Assembly: GCA_016125035.1 (NCBI GenBank) | Contig: WGMN01000010.1 | Span: 1 to 52,222 of the forward strand | Direction of reading: 5' to 3' | DNA: 52,222 nucleotides | Source: Pseudomonadota bacterium | GTDB taxonomy: Bacteria > Pseudomonadota > Alphaproteobacteria > UBA2136 > UBA6156 | Part shown: piece after piece, positions 15,614 through 22,953 of the stretch | Layout: each line of letters starts with the position of its first letter | Numbering within the stretch: position 1 is the first letter of the stretch | The notes under the pieces: generated by a model | The model's input: only the letters and a program-made list of their open reading frames with translations | Database searches by the model: none | What the model was told of the DNA's origin: nothing | Position numbers and translations under genes: made by a program

Positions 15614-17374
15614 CTAGTTTGCGTTCAGCATTGTGTAGAACTGCAATACGGCGGGGTGGGTGCGGATATCGCGCTGCTGGACGGGGGTGGTGAGGTGGAT
15701 ACTTTCCAGCGTGCGGGCGCGGGAGAGGGCCACGTAGAGCTGGCCTTCGGCGAAGGTGCCGCCGTCGGAGAGATCTATCACGCATGAGGGCAGGGTTTGG
15801 CCCTGGGCCTTGTGGATGGTGAGCGCCCAGGCGAGGGTGAGCGGGAGCTGGGTGAAGGTGCCCGAGACCGTGGCGGTGGGGGCCTGGGCTTCTTCGTCAA
15901 AGCGGTACTTGGTGGCTTCCCATTTGACCGGTTCGACATCGTGGATTTCGCCGTTGAGGAGCTTCACCTGTACGCCTTGCTCGCTGCATTCCACCACCTC
16001 GCCCAAGGAACCGTTGACCCAGCGTTGCAAAGTATCATTACGGGTGAACATGACGCGCGCGCCGGGTTTGAGGGTGAGCTCGGCCGGGGTGGTGAAGGCG
16101 TTGGTATCGATATCGCCGGTGGTGGCCGCGGTGAAGGTGCGGGGGCGGGTGGTGAGCTTGTCCAGCTCGCGCTGGTTGATGAGATCGACCGTGCGGTTGC
16201 GCGCGGCGAGGATGACGCTGCCGGTGGGTGGTGTGGCGTTAAGCCGTTGATTCAACGCGTCGACCAGCGACCAGTCTTGCTCGCCGTGGCGCACGCGGTT
16301 GAGCAGGTTGATGAAGGGGGTATCGGTCTGGCGGAAGATGTGGGTGAACTCGATGATGGCGAAGCGCCCGGTCTCCCACGCCGTGCTGGAGAAGAAGAAG
16401 GGCGAGCCGAAGAGGGTGGAGAAGGTCTCGGCCTCCTCGCGTCGCACCACGGGCGGGAGCTGGCAGAGGTCGCCCATCAAGACCAGTTGGCAACCACCAA
16501 AGGGCTGGCCGGGGTGCTTGCCGTATTTACGCAGGAAGGTTTCTATCGCCGAGAAGATATCCGCGCGGACCATGTAGATCTCGTCGATGACGATGAGGTC
16601 GAGCGTTTCATAAATTTTGGGGTTGCGTGGTTTGTGCCAGCCGGATGAGTTGGTGATGAGTTGCGGCTTGAAGCCAAAAAAGCTGTGGATGGTTTGGCCG
16701 CCGACGTTGAGGGCCGCCATGCCGGTGGGGGCCAGCACCGCGTACTTCTTTTTGCCGTTAAGCTGCTTGCGCAGCCATTTGAGGAAGGTGGATTTGCCGG
16801 TGCCGGCGGAGCCGAGGATGAGCAGGTTCTCGCCGGACTCGATGCTTTGGGCGGCGGTTTGGAACTCTGGCGTGACGGAGATTTTGATGGTTTTTTCTGG
16901 AGCCGAGGGTTTGACCAGAGCGGGCTTAGGCTTGGCGGCACGGGGTTGCGGGCGGTTGGCGCTGGGCTGCGGGTTGGGGTTGGGGGTGGGTTGCACGGCG
17001 CCCAGGCTGACCAGCTTGAGCACCAGGCTGCGCGGTGTGCGGCCGAGTTGTTCGGCGAGTTCCTCGATGGCCTCGGGGGTGCCGCGCGAGAGGTGGGTGA
17101 TGAGGAGTTTGCCGGCGTCGTCTTCCGTCCATGGTTGGCCGGAGTTGGGGTGCTCGGCCCCGGGGGTTTCTTCACGCAGCAGGGGAGAGTAGGGGCCGTA
17201 GAGCACTAGATCCATGGCGATGAGCCGCGAGGTGATGGCACCGATGGAGCGGTTGTGCGCCTGGGCGATCTTGGCGATGGCGGTGCCGGCCTGATAGGCG
17301 GCGGTGAGGCGCGCTTCTTCCTCCGGGCTCCAGCGGACGGGGGCGGGCTTTTTTTCGGGCTTGGGATCGCTCAT
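15614..17374 (-). CDS. Pif1-type superfamily 1 helicase with N-terminal HTH domains
   Basis: A 586-aa DNA helicase. Residues about 14-57 (WSPEEEARLTAAYQAG ... IGAITSRL) and 82-127 (WTEDDAGKLLI ... LGRTPRSLVLKL) look like two SANT/Myb-like helix-turn-helix units, followed by a Pro/Lys linker. The motor has Walker A GSAGTGKST at 188-196, Walker B VIDEIYMV near 262-269, GDLCQLPPV at 301-309 and the late YVALSRARTLESI motif, as in Pif1/RecD-like 5'-3' helicases. The ATG at 17374 starts the HTH region; the upstream open frame overlaps another gene and the tmRNA, so it is not used. No Shine-Dalgarno was seen. Pif1 relatives unwind G-quadruplex or R-loop DNA; this one's target is unknown. Confidence 0.85.
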   Translation of the reverse strand: MSDPKPEKKPAPVRWSPEEEARLTAAYQAGTAIAKIAQAHNRSIGAITSRLIAMDLVLYGPYSPLLREETPGAEHPNSGQPWTEDDAGKLLITHLSRGTPEAIEELAEQLGRTPRSLVLKLVSLGAVQPTPNPNPQPSANRPQPRAAKPKPALVKPSAPEKTIKISVTPEFQTAAQSIESGENLLILGSAGTGKSTFLKWLRKQLNGKKKYAVLAPTGMAALNVGGQTIHSFFGFKPQLITNSSGWHKPRNPKIYETLDLIVIDEIYMVRADIFSAIETFLRKYGKHPGQPFGGCQLVLMGDLCQLPPVVRREEAETFSTLFGSPFFFSSTAWETGRFAIIEFTHIFRQTDTPFINLLNRVRHGEQDWSLVDALNQRLNATPPTGSVILAARNRTVDLINQRELDKLTTRPRTFTAATTGDIDTNAFTTPAELTLKPGARVMFTRNDTLQRWVNGSLGEVVECSEQGVQVKLLNGEIHDVEPVKWEATKYRFDEEAQAPTATVSGTFTQLPLTLAWALTIHKAQGQTLPSCVIDLSDGGTFAEGQLYVALSRARTLESIHLTTPVQQRDIRTHPAVLQFYTMLNAN

Positions 17375-17465
17375 GGCTTTTATTGATATAGGAAGAAGGG
17401 AAGGGCGCCAAGGTATTTTTGTGCGATATTCAAACGTAAGGGCTGCGGGGAGAGGCAGCGCCGCT

Positions 17466-17975
17466 TTAGATAAAGCAGTCGTAGCTCCATTGCAGCAGGG
17501 CCTGGCGCTGGCGCGGGCGGCAGGTGAGGTCTCCTGCCGCGCAGTTGGCGCGGATCTGCCCGGCGTGGCGGGCGAAGGACTTCCAGCGGGCGATCTGTTT
17601 ATCATCCACCCCCGGCAGGCGGCGGCCCAGGTAATAGCGGCAGTACCATTGGAACCAGCCGCGCGGGTCGGGCTCGATGATCCAGCCGTTGTTTTGCCAG
17701 GTGCTGAGAGGTTGGCGGCTTTTAACTTTGAAGAAGTTGCACGAGACACTCGCCACCGCGCTGGTTTTGGCGTGGGTGAACCAGGATTTTGGGAATTCAT
17801 TCTGGCAGTCATTGCAGTATTTGCCCTCGAACACGCCGAGTTTGAGCATTTGTTGCGGGGTGAAATGCGGGGTGAAGCCGGGGGCGAAGTTTTTGCCGGT
17901 GGGGGCGGTGAGCTGGTAGCTGTAGCCCTGTTGCATTTTATCGTGGACGTGGATGACGGGGGCGGTTTTGGCCAT
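17466..17975 (-). CDS. Conserved-looking hypothetical protein, 169 aa
   Basis: Function unknown. The protein is rich in Trp, Tyr and Phe and has a likely metal or structural Cys pair in YCNDCQNEFP near 53-62, and further Cys at CNFF, YCRYYLGRRLPG, NCAAGDLTC and the C-terminal YDCFI. The pattern suggests a folded enzyme-like or nucleic-acid-binding protein rather than random sequence. It lies 91 bases upstream of the helicase on the same strand, so the two may be co-transcribed, and it is divergent from the tmRNA gene. No signal peptide or membrane helix is visible. Confidence 0.6.
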   Translation of the reverse strand: MAKTAPVIHVHDKMQQGYSYQLTAPTGKNFAPGFTPHFTPQQMLKLGVFEGKYCNDCQNEFPKSWFTHAKTSAVASVSCNFFKVKSRQPLSTWQNNGWIIEPDPRGWFQWYCRYYLGRRLPGVDDKQIARWKSFARHAGQIRANCAAGDLTCRPRQRQALLQWSYDCFI

Positions 17976-18029
17976 GGCGGAGTGTAGCGCCCGCGGCGCG
18001 CGCGGGCCAGCCCTTTAAAGCGGCCAGGC

Positions 18030-18058
18030 TTGTGTTTGGCGGCCGGGGGCCTTATATA
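18030..18058 (+). promoter_or_regulatory. Promoter of the tmRNA gene
   Basis: TTGTGT (18030-18035), a 17-base spacer and TATATA (18053-18058). Transcription would start within a few bases of the mature tmRNA end at 18069. Confidence 0.75.
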
Positions 18059-18068
18059 GGCAGGGTGT

Positions 18069-18497
18069 GGGGGCGCCTTGGTTTTGACGGGGCGCTGACC
18101 TGGACAGGAGCATGCGGTGGGGGTTACGGACCACTTGAATAACCGTGGCAATAGCATAAATGCTAAAGCGAAAAGCAACGTGATCGCTTTCCGTCCTCGC
18201 ACTTCGGTGCAGGGCGCCTACGCGATGGCTGCCTAACTTGAGCCTTGCCCCTTGGATGGGGCGCTCAGGTTAAAAGCCCCGACCCCTTGCCGCTGTTGTG
18301 TGGCGTGGCGCGAGATGGTCGGCCAAACTAAAGCCACTCTAGGGCCTAGCGCGTGCGGCGTGTAACCCGAAGTTTATCCGCACAACCATGCGTAAGGGGG
18401 TCTCTGGCCTGGCGCATGGATTACACCAGGGACTGAGCATGGAGACCCTTACGGCGAGGTGTTTCGGACGTGGGTTCGAGTCCCACCGCCTCCACCA
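18069..18497 (+). ncRNA. ssrA: tmRNA, one-piece form
   Basis: Transfer-messenger RNA for rescue of stalled ribosomes. The 5' end GGGGGCG (18069-18075) pairs with CGCCTCC (18487-18493), followed by A and CCA. After the acceptor strand comes the D-arm-like GGTTTTGACGGGG; near the 3' end is GGACGTGGGTTCGAGTCCCACC, a normal T-arm. Between them are the tag reading frame and about 260 nt of pseudoknot-like sequence. The order (5' end, tag, T-arm, CCA) is the standard one, not the permuted order typical of alphaproteobacteria. Length is 429 nt, long for the family. It has its own promoter and a downstream hairpin. Confidence 0.93.
18162..18236 (+). other. tmRNA tag-peptide reading frame
   Basis: The tag ends ...SVQGAYAMAA and TAA at 18234-18236, similar to the YALAA protease signal. 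GCT at 18162 is the likely resume codon, since U and A stand at positions -5 and -4 as in the E. coli UAGUC-GCA context. That gives a 24-residue tag, longer than the usual 10-15. The exact resume point is inferred. Confidence 0.65.
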
Positions 18498-18518
18498 TTT
18501 GAGCTTCTTCCGGCGGCT

Positions 18519-18565
18519 GTGGGGCGGTGGGGATCTCCGCTGCGCTGCGGTTCCCACCGCCCCAC
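18519..18565 (+). terminator. Hairpin after tmRNA
   Basis: GTGGGGCGGTGGG and CCCACCGCCCCAC form a 13-base stem, 21 bases past the CCA end. No T-run, so it may be a processing or stabilising structure. Confidence 0.55.
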
Positions 18566-18654
18566 CAATTTGCTGAAATGGTTGGCAGAACTTTGCTGCC
18601 CTCCTCTCGAACGGGAGGGTGGTATGCGTTGGGGCGGCGTGGTAGCCTTGGAGG

Positions 18655-19047
18655 ATGAAATTTGACTTTAAGCACCTGAAGTGGAAAGCCTTTGCCGCCA
18701 CCAGCGGGCCGGGTGGCCAGCATGTGAACAAGGTGGCCACGGCCATGGAATTGCGTTGCAAAATCAAGGATCTGGAGTTGCCGGAGGCGGCGGAGGCGCG
18801 GTTGCGCGCGGCGGCGGGGAAGAGGGTGAACAGCGAGGGTGAGTTGGTGCTGGTGGCCAAGGAGCACAAGAGCCAGGAGCGCAACCGCCTGGAAGCGATT
18901 GAAAAGCTTGTGGAGTTTGTGTTGGAGGCGGGCAAGGCGCCGAAGAAGCGGCGGGCCACCAGGCCGACCAAGGGCAGCAAGGAGCGCAGGCTGGTGGGCA
19001 AGAAGAAGCGCAGTGACGTGAAGAAGTTGCGCCAGGGGCGCGAGTAG
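18655..19047 (+). CDS. arfB: ArfB ribosome-rescue peptidyl-tRNA hydrolase
   Basis: ArfB (YaeJ/ICT1) frees the nascent chain from ribosomes stalled on broken mRNA. The catalytic loop is SGPGGQHVNK (residues 17-26) with the Gly-Gly-Gln motif, and the C-terminal third is the long basic tail that enters the empty mRNA channel (PKKRRATRPTKGSKERR onward, about 95-125). Length of 130 aa fits. The first residues are shorter than in E. coli, and GGAGG abuts the ATG directly with no spacer, so the true start is uncertain; a stop at 18643-18645 prevents extension. It lies 158 bases after the tmRNA gene on the same strand, placing two rescue systems together. Confidence 0.9.
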   Translation: MKFDFKHLKWKAFAATSGPGGQHVNKVATAMELRCKIKDLELPEAAEARLRAAAGKRVNSEGELVLVAKEHKSQERNRLEAIEKLVEFVLEAGKAPKKRRATRPTKGSKERRLVGKKKRSDVKKLRQGRE

Positions 19048-19090
19048 CGGCGAAACGCTGCGAAAAGCGGCAAAAAGCGGCGAAAGCGGG
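19047..19090. repeat. Decamer tandem repeat (GCGGCGAAAA)n
   Basis: Four degenerate 10-base units (GCGGCGAAAC, GCTGCGAAAA, GCGGCAAAAA, GCGGCGAAA) begin at the last base of the arfB stop codon. Confidence 0.7.
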
Positions 19091-19191
19091 GTGGTTCTTG
19101 CCGTTTGGGGGGCGAAAATGCGGGATTTGGTGGCGGAAGGTGGCAAGGAGCTGGTGGTGGGCACCGTGGCCACGCCGCGCTGCGGCATAAA

Positions 19192-19218
19192 GAAACGCCC
19201 GGCGGTGCCGGGCGTTTC
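19192..19218. terminator. Perfect hairpin between arfB and the convergent gene
   Basis: GAAACGCCCGGC, loop GGT, GCCGGGCGTTTC: a 12-base perfect stem usable in both directions. Confidence 0.8.
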
Positions 19219-19237
19219 GAGGAAGGGGGGCGGCGGT

Positions 19238-19762
19238 TTAGGGCGCCGGCGTGCCTTCAAATTCTTTCAGGGATGCCGAAAGAACTTTCATTTTCAGTTG
19301 CTTACATGCATCTGGCGTGAGGATGGTATTCCCGGCGTTGAAGAATGCGTCGAGGTGAACTCCCCTGCGCATGACACTGTAGTGGTAGCGGGCCATGGTG
19401 GAGGCGAGCTCCTTCAACAGGAGGGCCGGGTTTGGGACGCCTTCGCTGCGGTTGAGGCGGCTGCCACCTTCCCTGATGGGACTGCCGATGGAGGCGCAAA
19501 GTGCGCGTTCGATGGCGGCGCGCCAGTTGCCGTGCTGACTTTGCGGGTGAGCCGGGTTGGCGTGGGTGACGATGAACTCCGGGATGCCGACTTCGAGCAG
19601 GCCGGGTTCGTCGTAGACCGACGGGGTCTTTTCCAACAGCGCGGGGTAGGCGCCGGTGAGATCGCGGTAGATGAGTTTGCCACCGAGGTGGTACTCATAC
19701 CAATCGATGGAGCCGTGCGTGCCAACGCGCTGGAAGCTGATGACGAGAGTCTCGCGTGTCAT
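19238..19762 (-). CDS. Hypothetical protein, 174 aa
   Basis: Family not recognised. The protein is probably cytoplasmic: no signal peptide or membrane helix. It has an aromatic N-terminal half (SIDWYEYHLGGKLIYRDLTG), a central helical part with RAAIERALCAS, and a C-terminal part with two Cys-free amphipathic helices. The start at 19762 is the first ATG of the frame; no strong ribosome-binding site is obvious. It is followed by the hairpin at 19192-19218. Codon use looks like that of its neighbours. Confidence 0.5.
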   Translation of the reverse strand: MTRETLVISFQRVGTHGSIDWYEYHLGGKLIYRDLTGAYPALLEKTPSVYDEPGLLEVGIPEFIVTHANPAHPQSQHGNWRAAIERALCASIGSPIREGGSRLNRSEGVPNPALLLKELASTMARYHYSVMRRGVHLDAFFNAGNTILTPDACKQLKMKVLSASLKEFEGTPAP

Positions 19763-19882
19763 GGGGATGCCCCGTGCTGAATGTGTGGATGAAGCTTAAA
19801 TGTATACTTATAGGAGGATGGGAGGGTTGTCAGAGACAACCCTGGGGGCGTTACTGGTCGTGTCTTCGTTTGCGCGCTCTCA

Positions 19883-19962
19883 CCCGCCTGCGGCGGGGAT
19901 ACTACGTGGATACCGGCCTTCGCCGGCATGACGCTTCGCGTCCAAGGGGGCTTTGCCCCCTT
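19883..19962. repeat. REP-like cluster of three hairpins
   Basis: Three palindromes in a row: CCCGCC-TGC-GGCGGG, CCGGC-CTTC-GCCGG within GGATACCGGCCTTCGCC, and AAGGGGG-CTTTG-CCCCCTT. The middle one resembles the dispersed element whose translation reads MPAKAGIH in many proteobacteria. It fills part of the 386-base gap 19763-20148, which otherwise holds only a doubtful short frame. Confidence 0.7.
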
Positions 19963-19988
19963 GACCCCCAAACTGAGACATTGGGGCG

Positions 19989-20111
19989 TTATTTGAGCAG
20001 TTGCTCGGCCACCTGGGCGGAGGTGAGGCCGGTTTGGTTGGTGCGGGTGGGCTCTTGTGACGGAAAACGGCGGGGAGTGTTATGGGGCTGCGTATACTTT
20101 TTTGCAAGCAA
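19989..20111 (-). pseudogene. Short frame or gene remnant, 40 codons
   Basis: From a TTG at 20111 the frame reads to TRTNQTGLTSAQVAEQLLK and stop. That ending looks protein-like, similar to an N-terminal phrase of transporter ATPases or an HTH, but the frame is very short, its start is weak, and it sits after the terminator of the upstream gene. It could be a gene remnant or a chance frame. Confidence 0.25.
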
Positions 20112-20145
20112 AAAAAGCCGCGCCGGAGATTGCTCTCCGGCGCGG
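20110..20145 (-). terminator. Terminator of the 414-aa gene
   Basis: On the minus strand CCGCGCCGGAGA, short loop, TCTCCGGCGCGG and a seven-T run. Confidence 0.85.
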
Positions 20146-20148
20146 GGA

Positions 20149-21393
20149 TTAGGCTGCCTTGCGGCGGCGGTTCCTTAGCAAGACGGTGGGGTTAAGCACC
20201 CCCTTGCGGGCAAGCCATTCGTGGTGCGGCAGCCAAGGTTTGCCATCGAGCCTGCGGCGTTGCGGGGGGCGACGCTTGTAGAGGCTGATGACGTTGTTTG
20301 ACACCGCATATCCGGGCGGAAGTACCGGGATGCGTTTGGCGTCGTCTTCTGGCTTGATGTAGACAGTGAAGACGCCGAACTTCCACGGGTAGCGACGGTA
20401 CATGCGGGCCAGGTCTCCGGTGAGCAGATAGCGTTCCGGATATTCAGGCTTAAGCATGAGGACGTCTTCACCCGGGTCATCCTGCCAGTTGGCCAGTACC
20501 TCCGCATCGAAGACGTGGATGCGGTGGTAGGCGTCCTGGTCCGGCCAGCGGGCGAAGGTTTTGCACACCAACATCTGCCGGGTGGCCATGGGCACGCCGA
20601 GCATGGCGAGCATGGCGTTCTCGTTGGTGAGCTCTCCCAGCGAGGCCAGCACGGATTTGTACATGCCCTGGTAGCGTTTCCAAATCCGCGCCTTCTTTTT
20701 GGAGAAGTGTTTGAGCGGGTTTGGGTTGCGCCCAAGCTTGCGCAGCAGCTTGCGGCGCAGTGATGTACGGCGACGTTTGGGCTGCGTAAGGCGCCGCTTC
20801 CAGAATGCCCGGATGCGGCGCCGTTGCCGGCTGCTGGTGAGGCCGTAGTATTTGGCCCACGGGTAGGCGCGGTGCATCACCTGGCGGTAAACCCACCGCA
20901 GGGGATGACTGAGGCGACTGCCCCGCCACCAGCGCATGAACCTGACCAGGCGGGGGATGTTCTTCGGCCCGTAGTGGTTGAGGCGGGGGAGGAAGCAATC
21001 CGCCGCGTGGGCGAAGACCCAGGTTTGGCGCAAGGTGAAGGCCTTGAACGGGTTGCGCGAGAGCTCCACCACCAGTTTTTCACCATAGGTGTAGTCCAGA
21101 GCGAACTCGAGCTTTCCTTCAGGGGTGCGGCGCATGATGTGCATGGCCGCGCCGATGAGGTCGGGGTAGGCGCGCAGTTTGGACCAGAACCAGCCTTTGA
21201 AGATTTGGGCGTAGAAGCTGATGACCGGGGTGAATCCGCCACGCATCATCGCCGGAAACAACCAGACCAGCAGGAAGCCGAGAAGTGCCGTCCAGGCGGT
21301 GATCCAGCCCAGCCAGTAGGTGGAGTCGGTCAGCTTATCCATGCTGAACTGCGCCCACAACTGCAGGAAGTCTTTGATGTTGTCCTTGATCAT
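20149..21393 (-). CDS. Hypothetical membrane-anchored basic protein, 414 aa
   Basis: Not recognised. One clear hydrophobic helix lies near residues 25-48 (WLGWITAWTALLGFLLVWLFPA), so the protein is likely anchored in the inner membrane. The middle (about 150-260) is extremely rich in Arg, Lys and Trp (RQRRRIRAFWKRRL, PKRRRTSLRRK), suggesting contact with nucleic acid or phospholipid. The C-terminal third is less biased and ends LLRNRRRKAA. The ATG at 21393 is the first in the conserved-looking part; the much longer open frame upstream runs through hisS on the same strand in another frame and is rejected. It has its own terminator and no evident partner. Confidence 0.55.
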   Translation of the reverse strand: MIKDNIKDFLQLWAQFSMDKLTDSTYWLGWITAWTALLGFLLVWLFPAMMRGGFTPVISFYAQIFKGWFWSKLRAYPDLIGAAMHIMRRTPEGKLEFALDYTYGEKLVVELSRNPFKAFTLRQTWVFAHAADCFLPRLNHYGPKNIPRLVRFMRWWRGSRLSHPLRWVYRQVMHRAYPWAKYYGLTSSRQRRRIRAFWKRRLTQPKRRRTSLRRKLLRKLGRNPNPLKHFSKKKARIWKRYQGMYKSVLASLGELTNENAMLAMLGVPMATRQMLVCKTFARWPDQDAYHRIHVFDAEVLANWQDDPGEDVLMLKPEYPERYLLTGDLARMYRRYPWKFGVFTVYIKPEDDAKRIPVLPPGYAVSNNVISLYKRRPPQRRRLDGKPWLPHHEWLARKGVLNPTVLLRNRRRKAA

Positions 21394-21520
21394 GGGAACC
21401 CCATGGTTGCGGCGGTTAGGCCGGGAAAAGCTTGAATATGTTTGGGGTTGGTTATGGGGCCGTGGGGGCCGGTTTGCAAGGGGTTGGGGAGGGTTTGGGG
21501 GGCCGGGGAGGGCCCCCGGG

Positions 21521-22852
21521 TTAGGCGAGGAGGGGTTGGAGGGTTTTGAGGAGCTCGGCCAGGGGCAGGGTTTGTTGCTTTTCCGTGGCCAGGTTTTTGA
21601 GGTTAACGATTTGTTTTTGTTGCTCTTCATCGTTAGCGATGACGGCGTAGGAGATGCCTTTTTTGGCGGCGTTTTTAAGCTGGGTGGCGAGTTTGAGCGG
21701 CGCCAGCACTTGCTCGGTGGCGATGCCCGCCGCGCGCAGCTGGGCGGCGAGTTGCGTGTAGTAGGGCATGAGGTCGGCGCTTTGGTTGGCCACCAGCACC
21801 TGCGCGGTGGTGGCCGCCTGAGTATTGTAGGGGGCTTGCGTTTTGAGCCAGGCGAACAGGCGCGACAGGCCGATGGACACCCCCACCCCGGGCAGGGCGC
21901 GGGAAGAGAGTGATTCCGCCAGGTTGTCGTAGCGGCCGCCGGAGCAGATGGAGCCGAGCTCCGGCGCGGCTTCCAGCGTGGTTTCCAGCACCGTGCCGGT
22001 GTAGTAGTCCAGACCACGCGCGATGGTTAAGTCGGGGACCAGGAACGAGGGGCGGGGGGCGAGGAACTCTTGCGCGCGGGTGAGCACCAGCTCGAGCTCG
22101 GCGATACCTTCCTGCGCCTCCGGCGTGGTGGACACGCCCTTGAGCGCCTCCAGCGGGTAGGGCTCGCGCAGCAGTTGCAGCAGGGCTTCGGCCTGGGGGG
22201 CGGGCAGCCCGCCGTGTTGCACCAGCGCGGTTTGGGTGGCGTCGGCGCCGACCTTTTCCAGGTTATCGATCGCGCGGATGGCGGCGGGGAGGTCTTTGGC
22301 CTTATAGGTTTTAAGCAGGCCCTGCAGCAGCTTGCGGTTGTTGATGCGCATTTTGAACTTGGTGCCGGACGGCAGGATGGCGGCCAGTGCCTGGTGCGCG
22401 GCGGCGATGACCTCGGCATCTGCGGCCAAGGGCAATGCGCCTTCGGTGACGTAGTCGAGGTCCAGCTGGTGGAACTGGCGGTAGCGCCCGGCCTTGGGCC
22501 TCTCTCCGCGCCACACCGGTTGCACCTGGTAGCGGCGGAAGGGAAACACCAGGTTGGCGTAGTGCTGCGAGACGTAGCGCGCCAGCGGGATGGTGAGGTC
22601 GAAGCGCAGGGCGAGCTCTTTGGCGCCGTCGTCGTCGCCTTCCACGTTCAACCGGCGCAGGGCGTAGACCTCTTTGCTATCAATGCCCTTGGCGGTGAGG
22701 GTGTCGATGCGTTCCACCGCCGCGGTCTCTAGCGGCACGTAGCCGAACGCGGCGTAGACCGCCTGCACTTTGGACACGATGCTGTTGAAGGCCAGTTGCT
22801 CGGCGGGCAGGTATTCGGGGAAGCCGGAGATTGCCGTAATTTTGTTAGCCAT
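21521..22852 (-). CDS. hisS: Histidyl-tRNA synthetase
   Basis: Class II aminoacyl-tRNA synthetase that charges tRNA-His. Visible blocks: motif 2 region VWRGERPKAGRYRQFHQLDLDY (read as two halves) near 110-135, the family motif RGLDYYTGTV near 270, GGRYDNL near 295 followed by ALPGVGVSIGLSRL (motif 3), and a C-terminal anticodon-binding domain from QVLVANQSADLMPYY to the end. Length of 443 aa is in the normal range. The ATG at 22852 gives the expected start MANKITAISGFPEY; the long frame upstream is not used. The gene is divergent from the ThyX-family gene, with a 100-base gap. Confidence 0.95.
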   Translation of the reverse strand: MANKITAISGFPEYLPAEQLAFNSIVSKVQAVYAAFGYVPLETAAVERIDTLTAKGIDSKEVYALRRLNVEGDDDGAKELALRFDLTIPLARYVSQHYANLVFPFRRYQVQPVWRGERPKAGRYRQFHQLDLDYVTEGALPLAADAEVIAAAHQALAAILPSGTKFKMRINNRKLLQGLLKTYKAKDLPAAIRAIDNLEKVGADATQTALVQHGGLPAPQAEALLQLLREPYPLEALKGVSTTPEAQEGIAELELVLTRAQEFLAPRPSFLVPDLTIARGLDYYTGTVLETTLEAAPELGSICSGGRYDNLAESLSSRALPGVGVSIGLSRLFAWLKTQAPYNTQAATTAQVLVANQSADLMPYYTQLAAQLRAAGIATEQVLAPLKLATQLKNAAKKGISYAVIANDEEQQKQIVNLKNLATEKQQTLPLAELLKTLQPLLA

Positions 22853-22953
22853 GGTTAAACCTTGTGCACAGTTGGTGATGCGATGGTTTAGCATAAGGAT
22901 GACGCCGATGGCTAGGGTGGCTAGGATGGGAGGCGCAAAGGGAGTGATGGGGA

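Noticed and set aside
14454-17975. Prophage or integrated element at the tmRNA
   Set aside because: No integrase, structural or packaging genes and no visible duplicate of the tmRNA 3' end; only a loose grouping.
17375-18202. Extension of the helicase frame to 18202
   Set aside because: It would overlap the 169-aa gene and part of the tmRNA; the HTH-containing protein starting at 17374 is complete.
21394-22017. Extension of the 414-aa gene frame upstream into hisS
   Set aside because: This part lies in another frame of hisS and has low-complexity Pro/Ser content.
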